Shown here piece after piece: positions 26,222 through 34,525 of a DNA stretch of 64,000 nt. A program made the translations under genes and the position numbers. The notes under the pieces were generated by a model. The model was not told the origin of the DNA and ran no database searches. It was given only the letters and a program-made list of their open reading frames with translations. Source of the DNA: a virus; the IMG/VR virus record IMGVR_UViG_3300049440_000156, positions 1 through 64,000 of that record; one strand, 5' to 3'. Numbering within the stretch: position 1 is the first letter of the stretch; each line of letters opens with the position of its first letter.

Positions 26222-26398
26222 TTAGCGGCGCCCCTTGTACTTCTCAATCTGCTTCGCAAATCGCGGAGGAGACGAAGTGGGAGAGCCTGGCGCTTTGGTC
26301 GGCAGAGACGGATTGCTTTCTGAAACAGGTTGCGCAACCGCTCCCCGCCGTGACGACAGTATTGCGACTGCTTTCTTTTTCTTGTCGTTGTAGTCCAT
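26222..26398 (-). CDS. Short basic protein, paralogue-like neighbour
   Basis: 58 residues from ATG 26398, preceded by GGGAGA. It begins MDYNDKKKKAVAILSSRRG, echoing the KKK...AIxLS pattern of the next gene, and ends with a Pro/Ser-rich then basic tail. Probably a diverged relative of the DUF6496-like neighbour. Confidence 0.5.
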   Translation of the reverse strand: MDYNDKKKKAVAILSSRRGAVAQPVSESNPSLPTKAPGSPTSSPPRFAKQIEKYKGRR

Positions 26399-26460
26399 AC
26401 GCTCTCCCGAGACGCCTTCTTTTTGTAGAGGGAATGAACTGGCCGAAGTGAGGCCGGTCA

Positions 26461-28185
26461 TTAGCTGCCCGGAACAGGCGTGATTGTGATCTTCCTGACC
26501 GTGAAGGTAGTGAACGATGACGCGGTTGCAGTTAAGCGCACATCCAGAAAGTTCTGCGCTGTCAGGTCAATCGCGGAAGATGGCGCGGTTGTAGTATCAA
26601 GTTGTGGGCCAAAAGCAGGCGGGACAGCGTTACCTGCAGTCACCGAGGTTGAGAACCCGGTATCTGTGTTGCACTCAATAGTGCCCGTGGCTCCAATAGC
26701 TGACGTACTGCAAATCATAGAGTACGTCCAGTTAGAAGCGCCGGCAGGATTCCAGGTGCCTGAGGCGGTGAACGGAACCGAATCGATCGTTTGCACGCCG
26801 GTAGCCTGGCGAGGGCCGAGAGTTACAACAAAGCTTCCAGCAACGGTTGCCGCTGCGGGAGTGCCTACACCTTCAAATTTAACGTGCCATGCCTTTTCAA
26901 GACCCTGATTGAAGAAGCCAGTTGGCAACGGCACTTCTGCTGCGGTCTGTACGGTCGTGACCGTGGTGATAGCTGAAAATGGACCGTAGACAGCCTGAAA
27001 TCCAGGGCTTGAAGGAATCTCGGATACCATCGACAATCCTGTCGCCGTAGCCAAGCCAAGCGACACAGCACCTTGTAGAGGAATGCCGGCCGTGCCGGTG
27101 ATGATCGAAACAATCACGGAGTTGGACGTGAGCGCGCACGATATGGCCACAATGCTGGTCGTGCTGGTCGCGCACTGATTGCCCACGGTCGGCGCCGCGG
27201 TGTTTGGAGCGTAGAGAATTTCAGTAAGGGTAGCGCCGCCGTTGGCTGAAAGGTAGGTGCGATAGCCAACTGAGTTGGGACATCCAGCCGTACCGGGAGC
27301 GGTGACTGTAATCGAGTTGGTCGAGCCCGCGCCGGTCGTAACCACCGCGTTTGCAGAGGTGTCCGTCGAGATAGCAGTCTCGCGCCCGATCGCGTCCATG
27401 CAGGTAATTGTGGCCCGGATCGCCTGCCCGGTGGCGATTGATCCTCCGGTCGTCGCGGTGTTGAGTGTTGCCGCAGCGCCACCCACCGTGGTCAATGCCG
27501 TAGGAGCCGCAGTCAGTGATAGTGAAGTGCCTTTAACTGAGTACCACTGGCTTAGTCCGTTTGAAATATCGTGGACGTAAATATTTGCCAGTACGTTCTT
27601 GGCGCCGGTAATCGTGGTATTAGGCACGCCAGGGGACGCGCCCTTACATCCCAGAGCAACAGATTCTTGTGTGTACTCGACGACGCCACCAGTTGCGCCT
27701 AGATCGTTGATTGCTTCCTGGAGTCCGCACGTGCCTGAAGATAATCTGTAAGACACGTGCGAGTTGTTGTTGGCCAGGACCAGCGTGCAGACGCTCCCGG
27801 AGATGCTGGAGCTGGTCAGGTTTACCGTCTCAGTGTTGGCCGCCGTCGCATCCGTGATGGTCACGCTAATGTTCGGCGTCGATTGCGTCGGCCCTGTCGC
27901 CACGGGAGCGGTGAACGGATTCACGTTGCCGCGGCCGCCAAAGCTCAAGGCGTTGGTGCAGACTCCAGCCGGAAACGTGAAATTAAGATTCCCGCCGGCA
28001 GTAGCGTCAATAACATAGTTGTAGGCCGAAGCGGTTCTGACGTTGTTCTGCGCCCATGGAGTAGCGCCAAACTGACCGTCAAATGCGTTGTTCTGGGCCA
28101 GCGCCGGGCTTGCCGTGCCGATGACCAGGCACGCGAGGGCCAGCAGTGTAAATGTGATCTTCGACACGGATGCGAATGCTTTCAT
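26461..28185 (-). CDS. Large secreted Thr/Ala/Gly-rich beta protein
   Basis: 574 residues. Signal peptide VSKITFTLLALACLVIGTASPALA with a clean A-x-A site, then beta-rich repeats rich in Thr, Ala, Val and paired Cys, resembling Ig-like or fibre domains. It may form an exported adhesin or fibre. The palindrome site lies just upstream, and its CAGGAG half supplies the Shine-Dalgarno 9 nt before the ATG. Confidence 0.75.
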   Translation of the reverse strand: MKAFASVSKITFTLLALACLVIGTASPALAQNNAFDGQFGATPWAQNNVRTASAYNYVIDATAGGNLNFTFPAGVCTNALSFGGRGNVNPFTAPVATGPTQSTPNISVTITDATAANTETVNLTSSSISGSVCTLVLANNNSHVSYRLSSGTCGLQEAINDLGATGGVVEYTQESVALGCKGASPGVPNTTITGAKNVLANIYVHDISNGLSQWYSVKGTSLSLTAAPTALTTVGGAAATLNTATTGGSIATGQAIRATITCMDAIGRETAISTDTSANAVVTTGAGSTNSITVTAPGTAGCPNSVGYRTYLSANGGATLTEILYAPNTAAPTVGNQCATSTTSIVAISCALTSNSVIVSIITGTAGIPLQGAVSLGLATATGLSMVSEIPSSPGFQAVYGPFSAITTVTTVQTAAEVPLPTGFFNQGLEKAWHVKFEGVGTPAAATVAGSFVVTLGPRQATGVQTIDSVPFTASGTWNPAGASNWTYSMICSTSAIGATGTIECNTDTGFSTSVTAGNAVPPAFGPQLDTTTAPSSAIDLTAQNFLDVRLTATASSFTTFTVRKITITPVPGS

Positions 28186-28194
28186 GGTTGGAAG

Positions 28195-28210
28195 CTCCTG
28201 ACGTCTGGAA
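28195..28210. promoter_or_regulatory. 16-bp palindrome site, CTCCTGACGTCTGGAA
   Basis: One mismatch. In the leader of the large secreted protein, overlapping its ribosome-binding site. Confidence 0.8.
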
Positions 28211-28235
28211 TTGAATTTGGGTGGAACTGAACTTG

Positions 28236-28493
28236 TTAGGTGTGCGCGTTATGCGCTTTGCCGTTAACCCGGCCTTTCAAATAGCCGATGTCTTCGGTGT
28301 GCTCGCCGATCTTTGACCACTGGTCTTTCTGTTCGGCCTCGATCTTCGATGTTCTCTCGGCTAGAGCGCCGATCGAGGTCTGGATGATGCCCTCTGTTTT
28401 ACCGGCACGGCGTGCGGTGATAACTGCTGTGCCTACGACGCTGATAAACCCTGTAATGACCGCTCCGCCGATACCAGCTAAGGTTGCATCCAA
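28236..28493 (-). CDS. Small membrane protein with coiled coil (XhlA/holin-associated type)
   Basis: 85 residues: N-terminal membrane segment (GGAVITGFISVVGTAVITA) followed by a heptad-rich coiled coil (RTSKIEAEQKDQWSKIGEHT). XhlA-like proteins of this plan work with holins. Its position near the secreted proteins and a plus-strand membrane cassette is suggestive only. Confidence 0.6.
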   Translation of the reverse strand: MDATLAGIGGAVITGFISVVGTAVITARRAGKTEGIIQTSIGALAERTSKIEAEQKDQWSKIGEHTEDIGYLKGRVNGKAHNAHT

Positions 28494-28526
28494 GGGGATT
28501 GACTCCTGGTGTAAAATGGCTGGCCT

Positions 28527-28967
28527 ATGAAAGCCCTGTTCTACCGCTCGCTTTTTGTTTTAACTTCCTGCCTTGTCTACCGCCTACAAGGGCGTCTCGG
28601 ACTTGGCTACTGGATACCAGGATCATGGGAGGGTGCAGTAACTTTTGTCGGTATGATCGCATTTTCAGTATCCGTAACCTGCGGGATATTCTTGACGGCT
28701 AAACCTACCATTGCTTTCGTTGGTCATCACTGGAGACTTGCGCTGAGCTCTGTCGCAATCGTTATCGTTGGGACGGCCTTGATGTATTTTTGGCCTAAGC
28801 ATGTGGTTAAGCCACAGATAGAAGTTATTCAGCCTTCGCCATCGCCGATTCCAGAAACATCAGTCTCCGTACCACTCGATGAACTGGATCAAGTTCCTCC
28901 AAAAAAGAAAGATCAAAACGCAATAAAACCACCGCCGGGATATGTGCTCGACTCGAAAACCAAATGA
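28527..28967 (+). CDS. Plus-strand membrane protein carrying the VPLDELDQ motif
   Basis: 146 residues with two or three membrane segments (VTFVGMIAFSVSVTCGIFL; LALSSVAIVIVGTALMYF) and a cytosolic Pro/Lys tail. The tail holds SVPLDELDQVPPKKK, nearly the same as the repeated S[AV]PLD[DE]LDQ motif in the polyvalent protein at 1-4661. No Shine-Dalgarno is visible; a TAAAAT box lies just upstream, so a leaderless message is possible. First gene of a plus-strand island inside minus-strand genes. Confidence 0.7.
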   Translation: MKALFYRSLFVLTSCLVYRLQGRLGLGYWIPGSWEGAVTFVGMIAFSVSVTCGIFLTAKPTIAFVGHHWRLALSSVAIVIVGTALMYFWPKHVVKPQIEVIQPSPSPIPETSVSVPLDELDQVPPKKKDQNAIKPPPGYVLDSKTK

Positions 28968-29059
28968 AACGCTCACTTCCCTACGAAAACAGCATTTACA
29001 ATTGGCACTGGAAGGCCCTTAAAGCCCTCTGGGAGTTCATGAAATCACTGAGAAAATAA
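28964..29059 (+). CDS. 31-residue peptide in the plus-strand cassette
   Basis: Starts with ATGA overlap on the membrane protein stop; encodes MKRSLPYENSIYNWHWK and a basic amphipathic end. Translational coupling supports expression; function unknown. Confidence 0.45.
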   Translation: MKRSLPYENSIYNWHWKALKALWEFMKSLRK

Positions 29060-29078
29060 CAACAAGAAAGAACGCAAG

Positions 29079-29225
29079 ATGCTCGACCTGTTAGCCGCTG
29101 GATTGCTCTTCAAGATCGCCGCTTCTGCCGCCTGCCTCGTAGTGTTTTCCCTCATCCTTGTTTCAATCCTTGGAGCAGCAGCCAAACACTCCGACAAGAA
29201 AGCATGGCCCGAGCGTAAGGACTAA
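29079..29225 (+). CDS. 48-residue single-pass membrane peptide
   Basis: One membrane helix (AASAACLVVFSLILVSILGAA) and a short charged tail (KHSDKKAWPERKD). Third gene of the plus-strand cassette; its stop overlaps the convergent fibre gene end. Size and shape would fit a holin or antiholin, unproven. Confidence 0.5.
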   Translation: MLDLLAAGLLFKIAASAACLVVFSLILVSILGAAAKHSDKKAWPERKD

Positions 29226-31819
29226 CGCGCAAAGCAGCTCACCTGGAGCACATCGTTCGCGCTGAAGTTCGCTCCAACCGCCACGTCATTAAAATTGGTG
29301 ATGGTTATGCTGCTCGCTCCGGTAGCGGTCTGCTTCTGTAAAAACACCGTAGTTGAGTTCGTCGATATGTCCGTCGCGTAGCAATTCCAGCCATTTGAAG
29401 CGGTCGGCATAGTGACGGTGCAGGCTGTTGTCGGCGCTGTCCCTACGTTGACCACAAAGGAAGCCGTTCCATTGCTCGTTCCAATACTTGCCGCCGATCC
29501 ACCGCATCCCGCGCCTGCAATCGTTGGCTGGGTGCCTGAAAGGAGTAAGGCTTGCGTCATGTTCAGTGACGGCAGTTTGACGTTGCCTAAAAAGATCGAA
29601 TTCCCGCTCACTGGGGCAATACAGAAAAGATCGGCTCCTCCTGTTGTGTCTCGCCACACCACAGATTCATTCACTGTGCAGAGCCCACTTGCAGTAGCGC
29701 GGATCGTAAAGTCGGTGCGCTGAGAAGTATTCACCAGGGAGAACCCGACGTTATTGTTCCCGGTTTGCGTGATACGTAAATCCGGGCCGCCGCTGCCGCT
29801 CTGAATCTCAAATAGAGCGTTTGGCGTAAAGCTCGCCACTCCCACTCCGGTCTTGCCGGTCCCTGCAGTTACGATATGGAGGAAGTTCGCGGACTTTGGC
29901 GCAATGGTGAAATCCATAGCGATGTTCGATTGCCAGGTGCCGTCATCATTCCCGGCAGCGAATAGATTTGTGACTGTGCCACCATAGACATAGCTGGCCG
30001 CGCCGCCATCGGTGTTGTTTCCGCTGATCTTCGTGTTATCGCCTGAGTTTGCCTGAATATCTGACCCAGCGTTTGGATTACAGCCGGTAACGGTATTGCC
30101 AGCAATGTTGACGAATTGATTTACTGGCGGATCGGCTGGTCCTGCAGTATTGTGCCAACTGAAGATGCCATCCTGGGCTGTGCCGCCGTGGCAGATGACG
30201 GTGTTCCCGGAGATGTCCACATTAGAAGCGGAGCGGGCTGAGATGCCTACCGCTCCATTAAAAGTTACCGGCACGTCAATCGTATTATGGGAGACGGTGA
30301 TTCTTTGCGAACCTACGCCTACCTCAATGGATGTGTCTTGCACTCCATTGATAGTATTGCCGGAAAAATCACATCCAACAATCCCATACCCAGTCGAGGC
30401 CACTTCACCCAACGAGAATATGCCGTCCGCCTGGCCGAGTGCCACGTTAATATGGTTGCCCTGAGCCTTACAGTTTGTCAGCGAAGAATCGACACCACCT
30501 TGTGAAGCCGGAGTATTACCAAACAAGATAGCACTGCCACCTTGAGGATTTACACCTGTGCCACCAATGTTTAAAAATGTATTGTTTCTGACGACGACAT
30601 CATCTGCACCAACACCCGAATATCGGAATCCGTGATTGGTGGTGTTCTGAATTCTGGAATTCTGCAAAAGAAAGTGCGACCCAGCATTGTCTACAACGCC
30701 AGAACCTCCGGTAGGATTACCGCTTACGTTCCCGTCGATCACCACACCATCAATCGTGACGTTGCTTCCACTGGTCGAAACAAAATTACCATTGATGGTG
30801 GAGGCTGCCGTCATCTGACAGGCCAGAGGCTCAGGACAAGCGACCGTACAGTTAGCCGGAATCGTCAAAGCTGGAACGCCTGAGGAGACTCCCAACGGTA
30901 GCCAGAAAAAGCCCGGCGTAGTTCCATTACATGCGAGATTGATGTTTGCCTGCGTTAGAACAGGTCCACTGATAGAGCCAACATTGAACAGCCCAAAGCC
31001 ATTCAAACTGAGCGGCCCGTTGATGCTCTGTAGGCCATTGAACGCCGGTGTCGTCAGGATCGCCTGCGGATAAACTACGCCTGAACCCTGGCACACATTC
31101 GATTGCGGTGTACCGAGTGAGAGATTAACAGTCCCTCCCGATCCACCAGCCAGATAGAAGTACTGTGGATATCCAGGGATTGGTACACCAGTCGAGCTGG
31201 CGAGGCCTACGTCGTAGCAGACAAAACTCGGTTGCAGTTCGTCGTTGAAGCGCAGCTTACAGGCTGTCGTGTTTGACGCCGGTAGCGCCGCGCCGGACAC
31301 CAATACTACGCTCTGGCTGAAGTTGGCCCACGATCCCGGAGTACCCGTGACTAAACCTTGCTGTGTTTCTGTTCCAGTTGAGGACGAAATATAAACTTTA
31401 TAACCACTTGCGCTGGCGGGCTGTTTGACCGGCGCAGTCACAATCAAAGTCCCTTGCGAAGCCAGTACGATCGAGCCTTCTGGGCCAGCAAAACTCTCGC
31501 CGGTTCCGTCAAAGTAGGTCAACCGCACGAAATAGGTTCCAGCAGCCAATGTCCCTGAAGCCAGATTGGTCGAGAGTACCGGCACAACCAGCGGGTTGGG
31601 CTCGCCTACTACATTTCCGTTCTGATCCGTAAAGCAGCTGACTGAAGAGGCTGCGATTGAAGCCGATCCAGAAACTAAAGCAGCCTGAGTCAATGTGAAG
31701 GTAAAAGTCCCATTGGCAACTGGCCCGAGTTGAGGGTTCTGAACCTGGCCCGTGACAGTGCCCGCATTAACGCTGGCTGCCATCAACAACATCAGGATGA
31801 GGACAAGAAGTTTACGCAT
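29222..31819 (-). CDS. Secreted parallel beta-helix (pectate-lyase-like) protein
   Basis: 865 residues. Signal peptide (LLVLILMLLMAASVNA), then N-terminal beta domains, then a right-handed beta-helix region (about 325-620) with repeated short strands such as SNVTIDGVVIDGNVSG and HNTIDVP, as in tailspike depolymerases and pectate lyases, and a C-terminal beta domain. It could be a tailspike or an exported polysaccharide-acting enzyme. A signal peptide on such a phage protein is unusual. Overlaps the HNH gene upstream. Confidence 0.75.
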   Translation of the reverse strand: MRKLLVLILMLLMAASVNAGTVTGQVQNPQLGPVANGTFTFTLTQAALVSGSASIAASSVSCFTDQNGNVVGEPNPLVVPVLSTNLASGTLAAGTYFVRLTYFDGTGESFAGPEGSIVLASQGTLIVTAPVKQPASASGYKVYISSSTGTETQQGLVTGTPGSWANFSQSVVLVSGAALPASNTTACKLRFNDELQPSFVCYDVGLASSTGVPIPGYPQYFYLAGGSGGTVNLSLGTPQSNVCQGSGVVYPQAILTTPAFNGLQSINGPLSLNGFGLFNVGSISGPVLTQANINLACNGTTPGFFWLPLGVSSGVPALTIPANCTVACPEPLACQMTAASTINGNFVSTSGSNVTIDGVVIDGNVSGNPTGGSGVVDNAGSHFLLQNSRIQNTTNHGFRYSGVGADDVVVRNNTFLNIGGTGVNPQGGSAILFGNTPASQGGVDSSLTNCKAQGNHINVALGQADGIFSLGEVASTGYGIVGCDFSGNTINGVQDTSIEVGVGSQRITVSHNTIDVPVTFNGAVGISARSASNVDISGNTVICHGGTAQDGIFSWHNTAGPADPPVNQFVNIAGNTVTGCNPNAGSDIQANSGDNTKISGNNTDGGAASYVYGGTVTNLFAAGNDDGTWQSNIAMDFTIAPKSANFLHIVTAGTGKTGVGVASFTPNALFEIQSGSGGPDLRITQTGNNNVGFSLVNTSQRTDFTIRATASGLCTVNESVVWRDTTGGADLFCIAPVSGNSIFLGNVKLPSLNMTQALLLSGTQPTIAGAGCGGSAASIGTSNGTASFVVNVGTAPTTACTVTMPTASNGWNCYATDISTNSTTVFLQKQTATGASSITITNFNDVAVGANFSANDVLQVSCFAR

Positions 31820-32315
31820 GAACTTCCGGCCTCCAGGTCTGATTCAGTAGCAATCGGCCAATTGAGGATTGTGCCAAGCCGAATCGTCGTGCGAGTTGCG
31901 GCTGAGATACACCGCCAGCGCTATAAATGCCACGGATTTCCTGGGCGGTCTCAAATGTAATCCGATTAGAGCCAAGCCGCTTCTTCCGGCACATGTCAAT
32001 CGTGTTGTCGCGAGCCGTACCAATGAATAAATGCTCAGGGTTAACGCAGGCGCGGTTGTCGCATGAATGAAGGACACGCTTCCCGGCAGGAATATCACCA
32101 CGAAACAGCAGCCATGCCAGCCGATGAGATCGTACCTTTACCTTGAACTGGGATGTGGTAATCGTCATCTGCCCATAGCCGGTAGATGGATCGATTGAGG
32201 CCGTCCAACGCCAACACCCATCAGTCTTAACAACCTTTGCAAAAAAGCGAGGCTCAAGCGTCTCTCGTTGCAGCGCGACAATTCCAGACGTCAGGAATCT
32301 CAAGAATGATTTCAT
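31812..32315 (-). CDS. HNH endonuclease with C-terminal HTH
   Basis: 167 residues. DGCWRWTASIDPSTGYGQM, then HNH core VLHSCDNRACVNPEHLFIGTARDN, then a helix-turn-helix (VSQPQLARRFGLAQSSIGRLL), the plan of free-standing homing endonucleases. The palindrome lies inside its first codons, encoding FLTSGI. No clear Shine-Dalgarno is visible for the ATG at 32315, so the true start may differ. Confidence 0.8.
   Translation of the reverse strand: MKSFLRFLTSGIVALQRETLEPRFFAKVVKTDGCWRWTASIDPSTGYGQMTITTSQFKVKVRSHRLAWLLFRGDIPAGKRVLHSCDNRACVNPEHLFIGTARDNTIDMCRKKRLGSNRITFETAQEIRGIYSAGGVSQPQLARRFGLAQSSIGRLLLNQTWRPEVHA
32282..32297. promoter_or_regulatory. 16-bp palindrome site, exact TTCCAGACGTCAGGAA
   Basis: Exact match to TTCCWGACGTCWGGAA, near the start of the HNH gene and after a terminator. 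Confidence 0.85.
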
Positions 32316-32332
32316 GGGATAGAAAGAGGAAA

Positions 32333-32361
32333 GGGCCGGAGCCTTCTACGGCTGGCGGCCC
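32333..32361 (-). terminator. Probable Rho-independent terminator
   Basis: Minus strand GGGCCG...CGGCCC outer stem with inner AGCC/GGCT, followed by TTTCCTCTTTC. It lies between the lipoprotein gene and the HNH gene. Confidence 0.7.
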
Positions 32362-32375
32362 ATTGCCTGTGCTTT

Positions 32376-33008
32376 TTAGTTAGGCACCGCAATCTGGATC
32401 TGCGGGAAGTTCTTGACGCTGGCCTTGTTGAAGTTCTGGGCAAAAGTATGGGCCGAGACGACCTTTACTTTCTTGTTTGCCGTGGCGGCATGCGCGCTGA
32501 TTGCTGAAGTCTGGGCAGCAACAGCGGCCGGCACAAACGATACCAGCTCATTCAAGAACAAAGTTACGCCATCCGCGATGAGCGCTGCCTGCGCTTGGGC
32601 CTTGGCGCTCTTCAGATGGAAAGCTGCGGTCAGGCTGGCAAGTTGCGCATCGATTGCCGCGACAAGCGTATTGGCCTGCTGTAGGGCTCCCGGAGGCGCC
32701 GACGCAAGATCGTTCTGGTACGTGGTAATCAGTTGCACCAGGCTGTTTACGTCTTTGACTGCCTCGGACGCAATGCCGTTCACCGTGGCTTTGAGGTTAG
32801 GGTCTGCCGCGGTCGGATCGATGACATTCACCAGATCGATGGCGGTATCCACGATGGCGATGACCGACGGCGCTTTGGCCAGAACGGTTTGGAGAGTCTG
32901 GAGCACCTTGGCGCATCCAACCATTGGAACGATGATGCTGAACACAACCATGAAGGCTACCAGGCTGTGAATGAGACACTTGTTCGCGAACGTGTTTTGA
33001 TTTTTCAC
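32376..33008 (-). CDS. Lipoprotein
   Basis: 210 residues from GTG 33008, preceded by AGGAG at 9 nt. N-terminal hydrophobic segment ends in a lipobox (VPMVGC). The rest is helical, Ala/Val/Leu-rich and repetitive (AKAPSVIAIVDTAIDLVNVID). Phage lipoproteins can block superinfection or act in lysis; which one applies here is unknown. Followed by a terminator. Confidence 0.75.
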   Translation of the reverse strand: MKNQNTFANKCLIHSLVAFMVVFSIIVPMVGCAKVLQTLQTVLAKAPSVIAIVDTAIDLVNVIDPTAADPNLKATVNGIASEAVKDVNSLVQLITTYQNDLASAPPGALQQANTLVAAIDAQLASLTAAFHLKSAKAQAQAALIADGVTLFLNELVSFVPAAVAAQTSAISAHAATANKKVKVVSAHTFAQNFNKASVKNFPQIQIAVPN

Positions 33009-33047
33009 GCTTTAAATCTCCTGAAACTGATTTTGATTTGACGAAGG

Positions 33048-33281
33048 TTACGCGGTCGGGGCCGTAGTAGCTTGTGATGTGGACACGGGAGGAATTGCAA
33101 TCTTCGTCACCGTCATTGCTACTTCCATTTCCCCTTCGTTGAAGGCTGCCACCATCTTGTACTGAACCATTTCCTTGTCACTCGACTTGTCGGTCGAGAT
33201 CATGGTGATTGCGTTAATGCTGCCATCCTCCGGCAAGCCAGAGAGTAAGGCGGCTGCTAGTGCCTGGAATTTCTTAATCAC
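33048..33281 (-). CDS. Unknown small protein
   Basis: 77 residues from a GTG start with AAGGAG 7 nt upstream. Mixed alpha/beta (DKEMVQYKMVAAFNEGEMEV) with a Thr/Ala/Pro-rich tail. Lies in the string of small late genes around the lipoproteins. No family recognised. Confidence 0.65.
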   Translation of the reverse strand: MIKKFQALAAALLSGLPEDGSINAITMISTDKSSDKEMVQYKMVAAFNEGEMEVAMTVTKIAIPPVSTSQATTAPTA

Positions 33282-33293
33282 AGTGTTTCTCCT

Positions 33294-33461
33294 TTACGAA
33301 CTTGTTTTTGGAACGGCAGTGTCCGCCGCGACTTGCGCGCCTACGCTCGCCACAGTCGAGTCAATCACCGCATGCACCGCAGCCTTGGCTTTCTGGATTC
33401 TGTCGAGCGCTGGGGCCAGAGCTGCTACCGCGTCCTTCAATTCTTTGACTTCTGTGTCCAT
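33294..33461 (-). CDS. 55-residue helical peptide gene
   Basis: Short frame between two larger genes: ATG 33461 to TAA 33294. Encodes MDTEVKELKDAVAALAPALD and continues as an amphipathic Ala/Lys helix, coiled-coil-like. Its close fit between neighbours (4 nt after the upstream gene's stop) supports it. Confidence 0.6.
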   Translation of the reverse strand: MDTEVKELKDAVAALAPALDRIQKAKAAVHAVIDSTVASVGAQVAADTAVPKTSS

Positions 33462-33464
33462 GAG

Positions 33465-33731
33465 CTACCTCACGTTGTACTTGCTGGCGCTCGATTGCGC
33501 AGCGGGATCAGCGACGTTCCCATTCGTGGGCGATGTGGACCAGGCCAGCAGCTTCGGCACCCAGATTTGCCCCTCACGCACGGCCACCGCAATACCAGCA
33601 GCCTTCAGGATGTTGAGCACACCGGCCCATGAGTGAAGATGAAACGTGCCTGAGAACATGGTCATCAGTGCAGCATTGGTTAGAACCGCGTTGACCGCAT
33701 TCTTGAGCGCGATGACAAGAAAAGATTTCAA
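33465..33731 (-). CDS. Small hydrophobic protein
   Basis: 88 residues from a TTG start with GGAG about 7 nt upstream. N-terminal half is hydrophobic (FLVIALKNAVNAVLTNAALMTMF), C-terminal half polar. Could insert in the membrane (holin-like) given the nearby lysis genes; unproven. Confidence 0.6.
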   Translation of the reverse strand: MKSFLVIALKNAVNAVLTNAALMTMFSGTFHLHSWAGVLNILKAAGIAVAVREGQIWVPKLLAWSTSPTNGNVADPAAQSSASKYNVR

Positions 33732-33743
33732 GTTGCCACTCCT

Positions 33744-34016
33744 TCACTTCTTCGTCGGCGTTTTCAGTTCCTTGGCTGCCGTTTCAGCTTCTTTTGCACT
33801 ATGAAAATATCTGGTTCGCCCTTTTTCGTCGAGTAAAGGGGAACCGTTATACTCAATCCAAAATGGTGACGGCCCAGCCTGTGCAATCCTGATCTCCACC
33901 GGCCTGTGCTGGATCGTTTTGTCATACCAGCACACACGCTTACCGCAATGCCAGTAGCATCCCGTGAGTAGCGCTATAAGGCACAGCGCGATAACGATTA
34001 ATGGAATCCGTTTCAC
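33744..34016 (-). CDS. Small lipoprotein
   Basis: 90 residues from GTG 34016. The start is set by AAGGAG-CTGCAGC-GTG, the same 16-nt start module used by the next gene upstream. Signal segment IVIALCLIALL ends with lipobox LTGC; the mature part is short and polar. Outer-membrane spanin is one possibility in this lysis region. Confidence 0.65.
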   Translation of the reverse strand: MKRIPLIVIALCLIALLTGCYWHCGKRVCWYDKTIQHRPVEIRIAQAGPSPFWIEYNGSPLLDEKGRTRYFHSAKEAETAAKELKTPTKK

Positions 34017-34027
34017 GCTGCAGCTCC

Positions 34028-34525
34028 TTATGGACAATTCAAACTGGAGCTCACAGCAGGAATTGAACCCGCGGCCTCTCGGTTAGATACCGAGCGCTCT
34101 TTCTCTGAGCTATGTGAGCTTGGCTCCCCGCTGGGCTTTGAACCCACCGCAGCGCTAGCTTCCGCAGGCGGGGAATAACGCCGCAGCCGATAACTGGCCA
34201 GCGGCAATGCTTGTTCTTTTGTGAGGGGGATCGTCGCAACTGCCGTAACACCCAATTCCAATTTATCCGGGTCTTTGTACTCGGCAAACAACTTCGGCGG
34301 AAGCATTCCATCGCACAGTTTGCGATACGTTCTCTGAAATGCTTTTTCACTCTGGCCGCCATCCAGCATGATGATGCGCGGCTCGCCAGGTACTTCAGTC
34401 CGAATCGAAGGCCCAGCGATGCGCGCCATGTGGAAAACGGCATGCGCGGCCTGCACCAACTGCTGCTCTTCGGGCAGGTCGCCGCGAACGAACACGTAAA
34501 TCGTCTTGTCGTCCAGGGACGTCAC
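34028..34525 (-). CDS. PTH2-like (peptidyl-tRNA hydrolase-like) protein overlapping tRNA-like genes
   Basis: 165 residues from GTG 34525 (GTGA overlap with the hydrolase stop; AAGGAGCTGCAGC upstream). IYVFVRGDLPEEQQLVQAAH, RIIMLDGGQSEKAFQ and LGVTAVATIPL follow the PTH2 pattern, including the Gln...HA motif after the first strand. PTH2 enzymes free tRNA from stalled peptidyl-tRNA. The last about 45 codons run across two tRNA-like sequences on the same strand, so the C-terminus is compositionally odd. Enzymatic activity is inferred. Confidence 0.6.
   Translation of the reverse strand: MTSLDDKTIYVFVRGDLPEEQQLVQAAHAVFHMARIAGPSIRTEVPGEPRIIMLDGGQSEKAFQRTYRKLCDGMLPPKLFAEYKDPDKLELGVTAVATIPLTKEQALPLASYRLRRYSPPAEASAAVGSKPSGEPSSHSSEKERSVSNREAAGSIPAVSSSLNCP
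34045..34119 (-). tRNA. Degenerate tRNA-Arg(TCT)-like gene with encoded CCA
   Basis: Cloverleaf: acceptor GCTCACA/TGTGAGC (7 bp), D stem GCTC/GAGC, anticodon stem CTCGG/CCGAG with loop TATCTAA, T arm GCGGG-TTCAATT-CCTGC, discriminator T and encoded CCA. Oddities: position 33 is A rather than T, and the D loop lacks GG. It overlaps the PTH2-like gene's 3' end. Confidence 0.7.
34121..34174 (-). ncRNA. D-armless mini-tRNA-like element with encoded CCA
   Basis: Perfect 7-bp acceptor TCCCCGC/GCGGGGA, a 4-bp T stem TGGG/CCCA with canonical loop TTCAAAG, discriminator G and CCA. Only 21 nt replace the D and anticodon arms. It is in tandem with the tRNA-Arg-like gene, one base apart. An acceptor-T-arm helix is the minimal form seen by CCA enzyme, EF-Tu and peptidyl-tRNA hydrolases. 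Confidence 0.55.
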
